A program made the position numbers and the translations under genes. Below the pieces are notes generated by a model. The model ran no database searches, was not told the origin of the DNA, and saw only the letters and a list, made by a program, of their open reading frames with translations. DNA of 64,000 nucleotides, from NCBI GenBank assembly GCA_036674765.1, contig JARVKI010000004.1:620001-684000 (forward strand). Direction: 5' to 3'. Each line of letters opens with the position of its first letter. The first letter of the stretch is position 1. Of the stretch, positions 57,383 through 64,000 are shown piece by piece. Origin of the DNA: Seiridium cupressi. Its lineage: Eukaryota > Ascomycota > Sordariomycetes > Amphisphaeriales > Sporocadaceae.

Positions 57383-59367
57383 ATGGCTCCCCTTTGCAAG
57401 TTCTACCAGCAAGGGAATTGCAGAAACGGAGGTAAGCTCTTCCCAACCTGTCACTCCCACTCCCACTCCAAAGGATCTCAACCTGATGCCGGCCGTTCAA
57501 TCAAGCACCATGTTCCTCAGACGGCAAGCTAACGTTATTACCTTCGCAGCGAATTGTCGCTTCGAGCATCCGGGAGCAAACCCCAGTCCCTTCGGCGGCG
57601 CCACCAACAACCGATTCAATGCTCTGAGTTCTGGAGGTGGAAGCTCCGGTGGTGCCTTTGGGCGAGCCCCCGGTGCCAGCGCGGATGGCACCAATGCCTA
57701 CAAAATCACAAAGGACGCCCTCAAGATCGACCTTGTAGACGAGCGGCCACAATGGATCCTGTCAGCGTATGGCCCCGGGAGAGATGCGCCAGAGCAATTG
57801 TTTGGAGGATATCCGCGGGAGCAGAGCTTCGAAGAGATAAGACTGATGGTCGCCACGAGCCCTAATCCTCAACAAACGGTACGTCGAGAACATGCATTTC
57901 GGCCACGGAGAGTTGCACTAGATGACTAAACTATCAGTACAGTTACAAGAAGTCCAGAACATGTACATAGAATCCGAGAAGCAGATGCAGACCGCCCTAG
58001 GCAACCTCGATGGGGCCGTTCAGTTCATTCTGGCCGCCGAGAACAAACATCCAAACCGACATGACATCTGCAAACAAAACACACTTGATGGAGGCGCGAA
58101 TGGATCATTTGGCGTAGGTGTCGCAAGAAGTGGCTTTGGCGCGAATCCTCTATCAGCAGGCCCTGCCGCAAACCAGAATCCCTTTGCTGCCACCCAGCCG
58201 AGTCCATTCGGCGCGCCAGCTGCTGCTGCACCTCCAGCGAGCGCATTTGGTCAACCATCGCAGATCGGAGTAAAGCCAAACCCTTTTGGTCAGCCTGCCT
58301 CGACGGGAGCCTCAGCATTTGGCCAGCCATCATCGCTGGGAGCTAAGCCAAACCCCTTCGCAGCGGCCGCCAGCGCTCCTTCGGGCTTTGCGGCGGCAGC
58401 TCAGCAACAGAACAACGCATTTGGCCAGCCCTCTACGCTTGGTGCAAAGCCCAACCCTTTTGGTGCACCAGCCGCCGCGAGCCCCTTTGGAGCACCGTCT
58501 CAGCCCCCGAATGCCAACCCCTTTGGGGCGCCGTCACAAGCTTCCACTGCAAGTCCGTTTGGAGCACCTTCACAACCTCCGAGTGCAAGTCCCTTTGGAG
58601 CGCCGACACAGCCCGCCGCTACCAATCCGTTCGGGGCTACGCCATCGCAACCATCAAATGCCAGCCCATTCGGAGCGCCATCGCAGCCTAGCAATGCAAG
58701 CCCGTTCGGAGCACCATCACAACCTAGCAGGGCCAGCCCGTTTGGTGCTCCTTCGCAATCCAGCGCACCTGCTGCGAACCCCTTCGGCCAGTCACCAGCG
58801 CCGCCGAGCGCTTTCGGTACCGCACCTGCGGCAGCGAACCCATTCTCAGCCATGAACAGCACGCCTATGTCACAGGGTATGGACACACAACCCACCCCTG
58901 CCGCGCCTCGTCCATTCGGCCAGCCCGTTACCCACGACTTCGGCTCTCTTCCGAATAGTACTGCCAGCGGTCTTGGAGGCTTCGCTGGCCAGCCGGCACA
59001 ATCGGCAACGCAAGCTGCGCAAACAGCACCGGCAGGCCCTAGCTCACCTTACCCGCCTGGCAGCGCCAAACAGCATCCCAACGTTGACTCATATGTTTCC
59101 AAGATGGGAACACGAATCATCCGCTTCAAGAACCAGCCCGTGTCGTACAGGGACGACAAACCCGGAGTGCAAGTTGGAGGGCACTGGTCCAAGATCTGGT
59201 TTCCGAATGGCCCACTGAATTACTATGCTGGTACAGAACCTCAGGATAAGAGTGCCTATACGGATGCGGTGCATAGGGCTTATGAGGAGAGCGCTAGAAC
59301 TGGAAGGTTCACAGATTTGATACCCGAAGTCCCCCCTATGAGGGAGGATTGTGTTTGGGATTTCTAA
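57383..59367 (+). CDS. CCCH zinc-finger FG nucleoporin, Nup42/Amo1 type
   Basis: Exons are 57383-57431, 57550-57878 and 57943-59367, giving 600 residues. The zinc finger Cys5-X7-Cys13-X5-Cys19-X3-His23 is split by intron 1 and appears only after splicing. A PSPFGGATNNRFNAL segment follows, then a conserved globular stretch (DALKIDLVDERPQWILSAYG; about residues 65-125). The middle (about residues 200-430) is an FG-repeat field in which a 10-residue PFGAPSQPxx unit recurs many times. The C-terminal 90 residues (GTRIIRFKNQPVSYRD to the VWDF end) are ordered. Nup42 (Rip1/NLP1) proteins sit on the cytoplasmic face of the nuclear pore and help release mRNA by acting with Gle1 and Dbp5; the Podospora relative Amo1 is a nuclear-rim protein. 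Intron 2's acceptor is the second of two nearby CAGs; the first breaks the frame. Confidence 0.9.
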
Positions 59368-59748
59368 GACAGGTGGAATCAAAAGTGATATGCTTCATGT
59401 CAAGGCACTTATGATTTAGGTTGTGATTTAATTCTGCATTAGCGATGGCGTTCTACGGATTTCAGCGTCTAAGAGCCGGGATGGCATGTATTCAGGGTGC
59501 TGGTGTAGGCAATCACTAGTGTTCCCGTTGGTTGTTGAAAACGCCTAGAATCGTTACAAAATCAAAATCAACAAAAATGTGCACAGCTCATCGAGCATCA
59601 AAATCTTGCGATATATCGCGATCAACCACTCTTATTGTGCCAGATTATCGAATCTGGTTGAGATCTCCTAAGAGATCAGCTATGAGGTGATCAAGTATTC
59701 TTCCAGTCCCAGGCGCGTCGCATTGGGCTCTCACTCATCAGCAGACAT
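59368..59748. other. Intergenic region between convergent genes
   Basis: 3' flanks of the nucleoporin (plus) and uS10 (minus) genes. No other feature seen. Confidence 0.5.
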
Positions 59749-60732
59749 TTAAGCAGCGATGGTAACCTCAACTTCGACACCGGCCTCGATGTTGACGATG
59801 ATCTGCTTGACGATCTCGGTAGGGGCTTGGAGACTGTTTCACATAGTTAGCGGGCTGGAGTCCCATGATATACAAGTCGATTTCAAAGATCATAGGCCAT
59901 CCTAATTCATCCCCAAGGTCTGACAGCTGCGATTGACTATTGAGCCAGATGTAGCCATCGAGACACGCTGGGCCAAAGTTCCATTGGGTCTTCCCGATCT
60001 TCCAAAATGACTTCTACAATCCATAAGAGGAAAAACTTACTCGATAAGGCGCTTGTGAATTCTCATCTCGTAGAGATCCCAGGTCTTGGAACCCTCACCT
60101 AAATTCATGTTTAGATAATAAAGTAAGTTGGGCATTTTTGTTTTCATTTACCGCAAGGAGTCTAGCACGATATGTTAGCTGGGAAATCTTAATTGGAGTT
60201 GTGCCGTCAGAATGATCGTAGACAAGGAATCCCGAGAAAGCGTATACAAAGACAGGCAACCGAACAGTCTGAGACTGCTAGACATCAAGCCTTAGGCCAT
60301 GTAGAGACCAATGTTGCTATATTGCATATTCTCCCCCATATAATGGAGTTCAGGTTCATCCTCGTCTCGAACTCCTGCTCCGGGCGCGTGGTTTGCTCAC
60401 TTTTCTTGTTTGGATTTTGAGCGTCTTAGTGGGCAGACGGACCGGGCCCTTGACACGGAGATCCTTGGTCTTGCTGCGCTCGATGAGCTCAGTGCACACC
60501 TTCTCGAGGGCCTGGACCTTGCGGGAAGTGAGGGTCTGTGGAGCGTATGTCAGCGCTGCGCCCTTTTATCTTCCAGAGCAAATAGCGTCTTTTCCACAGC
60601 TCTTTTCCACCACAAGTAGGCTTCCCAGAAGCAAACAGTCTTTTCCTGAGGGAATGGTCTTACGATGCGGATGCGGTGAGTCTTGGGGGCCTCGCCCTGG
60701 TCGCCCTTGTCGCCCTTGTTGTAGCCAGACAT
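59749..60732 (-). CDS. RPS20: 40S ribosomal protein uS10 (RPS20), five exons
   Basis: Minus-strand exons are 60732-60664, 60535-60401, 60161-60152, 60098-60041 and 59833-59749: 357 bases, 118 residues, the usual length for fungi. The protein starts [20 protein letters not shown]. Exon 2 gives the [20 protein letters not shown] segment and the [13 protein letters not shown] segment. The 10-base exon 3 (ACTCCTTGCG) supplies Thr-Pro-Cys and the first base of Gly. Exon 4 gives [18 protein letters not shown], and exon 5 the [19 protein letters not shown] end. Together these restore the universal uS10 RKTPCGEGSKTW loop. uS10 sits in the head of the small subunit; in yeast its N-terminal lysines 6 and 8 are ubiquitinated by Hel2 on collided ribosomes, and Lys6 and Lys9 are present here. 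It is head to head with a Cue3-type gene. Confidence 0.96.
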
Positions 60733-61227
60733 TTTCGCGGTGGACGGAGGTGGATGGATTGGGTGGTGTAGAAAGTAGTTGATGGAGTGAGGGAGCTGAC
60801 TTCAAGACTCGAACGACGAGATATTTAGACGTGCGTTACGGCAAAGTGATGAAGTTGGCGTGGAGAGGGGAAAGTCGGAGATGCTGTCGCCAATTCGGAT
60901 TTTTGACTGGGGAACTTTTCGGTGGGAGCAGCGAGGGCTGATTGAGGCCCGTGCACTTATCGATAACAGCATGAAAGCTACGTACAGGCGCGACTTCCCG
61001 CTTTGGGTGGATCGCCAGGGTCCCGCTCTTGGACCTTGGATCTCACTCAATGACATCGTGGGAGTCATTCGGCCAACGGAGACTTCGAGTTAGGTGAAAA
61101 AGGGCAGTGGTGTGCATGGGAACAAAAACCGAACTGAATTTTGCGTTCTTCTTCTTCATTCAGAGCTCCCCTTATATCTCTCGATAACTTTGGTGGACGA
61201 CTTCCTGAAAGCCGCCAGTCAATCATT
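60733..61227. promoter_or_regulatory. Shared divergent promoter of uS10 and the Cue3-type gene
   Basis: The two ATGs are 495 bases apart on opposite strands, with no other gene between them. No canonical TATA box is obvious on either side, as is common for ribosomal-protein genes. I could not identify specific factor sites by eye. Confidence 0.5.
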
Positions 61228-63286
61228 ATGGCCCCGGCCCTCCCCCCGTTTGCGCCGTTCCCTGAAGCTCCATGGCGGGATCACATTGTCCCAGAAGAAT
61301 GGGAAGCTTGCCTTATTTTATGGGTGTCCTTGGCAGAGGCACATCTGTCGCTACCTCAAGATGATTTCCAAAGGATTTCTGTCAAAGACGAGTCGCTATA
61401 TCGATTCTTGGTCATTTTCACGCGGGAGATCGCCTCCTCTGGCATCACCATCCTTGGATCTTCAGAGTCGGCGTCCAAGTTGCTTCGGCATGGATATATG
61501 CTCATCACAGGCGTACTGAAGGCCCCTGCGGCACCAGCCAATGTACTGCACTGGGAATTCTTGTCGGATTTTAGCAGAGTTTATGGCAAAAGAAGAACTT
61601 CCTCGGTCTTAGCTCAATTATTCAAGGAGCACACGCTCGCAGTTGAGACTTCACTTCATGGTGTGAAAAAGTCACTCATTCTGGCATTGGACGCTGGCAT
61701 CAAGAACGATCTAAGGATACCAGAAGCTCGTTTGAAGCATTTAAATCACCTGATACATGCGTCTCCAGATACAGCAGCTCTATTCATGGCTGGCACAGAC
61801 TTCCTTGATGGCCTCATCAGCTGTTACAAGATCATGAACCCGCCGTTGAGGAAAACCATTGTAGCTACCGCCTATCTTTGCCTCATAGGGCTCACAGAGA
61901 GCAAACCGCCAAAATACTCGACCCTTATAGATCAACTTTACTCCCTAAAGGCAGCGGCTGACGTCCACAGAGCTGGTCCAACCAGTGGCAATGACTCCAT
62001 GGTGGCTGAATTGGTCACTGTTACGCCGCTTCTGAAGCAAGTGCAGCATAGACTCGAGCAATCAGGATCCACTACAACCCGAATGAAGGCAGTAATCAGT
62101 GGGTTGGAATCGTTCAAGAAGCCAGGCGGTAACGTTCGGCCGAAGAGGCTAGTGAAGAAGAAAGTCGATAAGGGCAAGGGTGTCATGAATGAGGACGAAG
62201 ACGAAGAAATCGGACAGTTGCGGGTACATCAAATGAGCCAGATCTCTCAGATTCAGGATCTATTTCCCGATTTAGGCTCAGGTTTCATTTCCCAGCTCTT
62301 AGACGAATTTCAAAATGAGACGGAGCAGGTCGTTGCACATCTGCTGGAGGATAACCTACCACCACAATTGGCTTCGGCCGACCGGAGTAGAGTATTGTGA
62401 GTATTTTCCGCCAGGCTTTGGGACGCATCACTAATGACACATCAGGTCACCCGAGAGAACTAGGAGACGCAGAAGCAGTCTGGCGCCTAGACCCACACCA
62501 CCTCAACTGCCTACTCGTCACAACGTCTTTGACGACGACGAGCTTGATAACTTGACACTCAACGTCTCCAACCTTCATTTCGGTAAACGAAGTCCCGGGA
62601 AGACAGCTGATGATATTCTGAAGGACCGCACAACTGCGCCTAATAAGGCAGCAATACTATCCGCATTATCTGCATTTGACGCGGACGATGATGAGCGGGA
62701 TGACACTTACGATGCGGCTGACGCTGGATTCACGGTGAATGACGCGTTGGCTGATGATGCTGACGATCAGAAGCGGAAGGACATCCACGAGGAGACGTTG
62801 TTCAAGGTCTACAAGACAGATCCAAAACTGTTCAGCAGAGACTCGGACATGCGGCGAGGCAATTACCGAGCGAAACTAAAGCAAGACACCGGTATGACTG
62901 ATGAAGCGATTGAGGGCTGGGCAATTATGCTGAGTCGTAATCCGCAACAACTGAAGTCTTTGGAGATGAAGTATAGTGCAGCTGGATCATTCGCTGGAGA
63001 TCAGCCGGCACTCGCACCAACAGCATGGCGGGCGAACCCCGCTGACTCAGGTGCTGAGGAATCTGGGCAGGACTCCGGAAGCTCGAATCAACGGGGTGGT
63101 TTCCGCGGTCGTGGGAGAGGCAGAGGACGAGGCGGAGGCCGTGGTGGCAATGTCTCCGGGCCGACTGGCGAAAAGGGCACGGAAAATGCTCGACGGAATA
63201 AAGAGGCAAATAAATCGTCTCGTGCGAATCACAACAGACGAGAAGGGCGGGCAAGAAAGATGGCCCGAGCTGGATTTCCAGGCTAA
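61228..63286 (+). CDS. CUE3: CUE-domain protein of the Cue3/ASCC2 family (RQC-trigger complex)
   Basis: Exons are 61228-62396 and 62446-63286 (TT|G TCA join), giving 669 residues. Residues 1-260 form the helical N-terminal domain (DESLYRFLVIFTREIASSG, then a run of helices). A Lys-rich linker follows (RPKRLVKKKVDKGKG). The CUE ubiquitin-binding domain is at about residues 340-382: QIQDLFPDLGSGFISQLLDE, then EQVVAHLLEDN. The C-terminal third has RHNVFDDDELD, GKTADDILKDRTTAPNKAAI and GMTDEAIEGWAIMLSRNPQQ, then an RGG-rich tail (RGGFRGRGRGRGRGGGRGG). This order is that of yeast Cue3 and human ASCC2. With the Slh1/ASCC3 helicase, Cue3 forms the trigger complex that recognises ubiquitinated uS10 and splits collided ribosomes. 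The neighbouring divergent gene is uS10 itself. Confidence 0.9.
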
Positions 63287-63688
63287 TATCATTGGACGAT
63301 CAAGCGTTATTCTCACGATATTAACAGCTATTCGGACTGCTATAATCTAGCACCGTCAGATGAGAGCGACCACAGTGCTCACAAAGCGGAGTCAACACCA
63401 TCCACATGGGATATGACACTTGCATCAATATGAGCACATTGCCATCACTGTGACAAGGTATATCGTTGGACAGCGAATGGAGAGAGAGCTTATAGTCTGA
63501 TTTCTACCGCGGTGTAGCGCACAGGCAAAACAGCTCAATTTAGAAAACGTCAAGCCACACTTGAATTATATCGTTTGAATGTCTTTCAGATCATCCAGTT
63601 GGCAAAAGACGCATTGGCTGGCCTCTCTTAGAAAATCCATGTCTTTTTGTAATGTGCGATTCGAAAAGCCGTAGGACACCTCTGGTGG
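63287..63688. other. Intergenic region between convergent genes
   Basis: 3' flanks of the Cue3-type gene (plus) and the partial gene (minus). No other feature seen. Confidence 0.5.
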
Positions 63689-64000
63689 CTACATAATCCT
63701 CCTTTTCTTCGCCGATTGTTGGCTTCCGCTTCGCATGAGTGCAGCTGAACCAGTATGCCGCTTTCCCAAGCCACCGTATGCGCCATCTACGCTCTCGTGA
63801 AGATCTTCATCGTGTATATCAACGGCATATGGGCTCTTGATCTCTAGCACGGCAGGTCTAGGTGAAGCCGCGTATGGATTATAGAAGAAAGTGCTCATCA
63901 TTGGCACAGGCGAGACCACGCCCCCGAAAGATGAACCAGCATCATCCGTGCCAGCATGTCGTACCCAGTAGGACTGGTCGCCCCCTTCCTTCGGCGTTGC
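63689..64000 (-). CDS. 3' end of an unidentified gene, running off the window
   Basis: The frame is open from the window edge to a TAG at 63689, about 103 codons. Visible segments are GDQSYWVRHAGTDDAG, STFFYNPYAASPRPAVLEI, an acidic DIHDEDLHESVD patch, and a basic Ser/Gln-rich end finishing AKKRRIM. The KKRR cluster could be a nuclear signal. No domain is recognisable in this tail, and the start lies beyond the window. Confidence 0.65.
   Translation of the reverse strand, partial: ATPKEGGDQSYWVRHAGTDDAGSSFGGVVSPVPMMSTFFYNPYAASPRPAVLEIKSPYAVDIHDEDLHESVDGAYGGLGKRHTGSAALMRSGSQQSAKKRRIM

Noticed and set aside
1..64000. CRISPR array, insertion sequence, prophage or bacterial operon
   Set aside because: No regularly spaced direct repeats and no bacterial gene organisation. 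The genes with clear splice structure are fungal.

Overview
The window is nuclear DNA from a filamentous ascomycete (Pezizomycotina). The evidence is short GT-AG introns of about 45-70 bases (a few reach about 175) with CTAAC-type branch points, a Pac2-type WOPR regulator, a HET-domain protein, 2EXR and F-box proteins, a fungal P450 and a five-exon histone H1. A dothideomycete is plausible, but the sequence does not settle the class. No mitochondrial, plasmid or bacterial segment was seen.

Layout. The left half (1 to about 31.9 kb) is gene-poor. It holds the Pac2-type regulator (9.8-11.1 kb), histone H1 (21.0-22.0 kb), a proline-rich probable cytoskeletal or endocytic adaptor (23.8-25.7 kb) and two tiny predicted secreted proteins (26.7-26.9 and 28.9-29.1 kb). 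The rest is long non-coding sequence; 13.8-18.4 and 30.1-31.4 kb are clearly richer in A and T. From 31.9 kb the density rises: F-box protein, 2EXR-like protein, LrgA/LrgB-type membrane protein and an RWD-RBR ubiquitin ligase.

From 41.4 to 57.0 kb lies an accessory metabolic stretch: FAD monooxygenase and NAD(P)-binding reductase in divergent orientation, alpha/beta hydrolase, secreted beta-lactamase-like protein, HET-domain protein, a relic of a protein-kinase gene, a P450 and a secreted GH5 enzyme. The divergent monooxygenase/reductase pair shares an intergenic region. In it the same set of CGG-type palindromes appears twice, in mirrored order and at the same distance from each TATA box.

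The right end (57.4-64 kb) is core housekeeping: an FG-repeat CCCH nucleoporin of the Nup42 type, ribosomal protein uS10 (RPS20) with a 10-base micro-exon, a Cue3/ASCC2-type CUE protein, and the 3' end of an unidentified gene. uS10 and the Cue3-type gene are head to head across 495 bases. In yeast, uS10 is ubiquitinated on collided ribosomes and Cue3 belongs to the complex that recognises that mark, so this pairing of substrate and reader is the most attractive biological observation here.

Exon boundaries were worked out by eye from splice signals, reading frame and family conservation. No searches were run.
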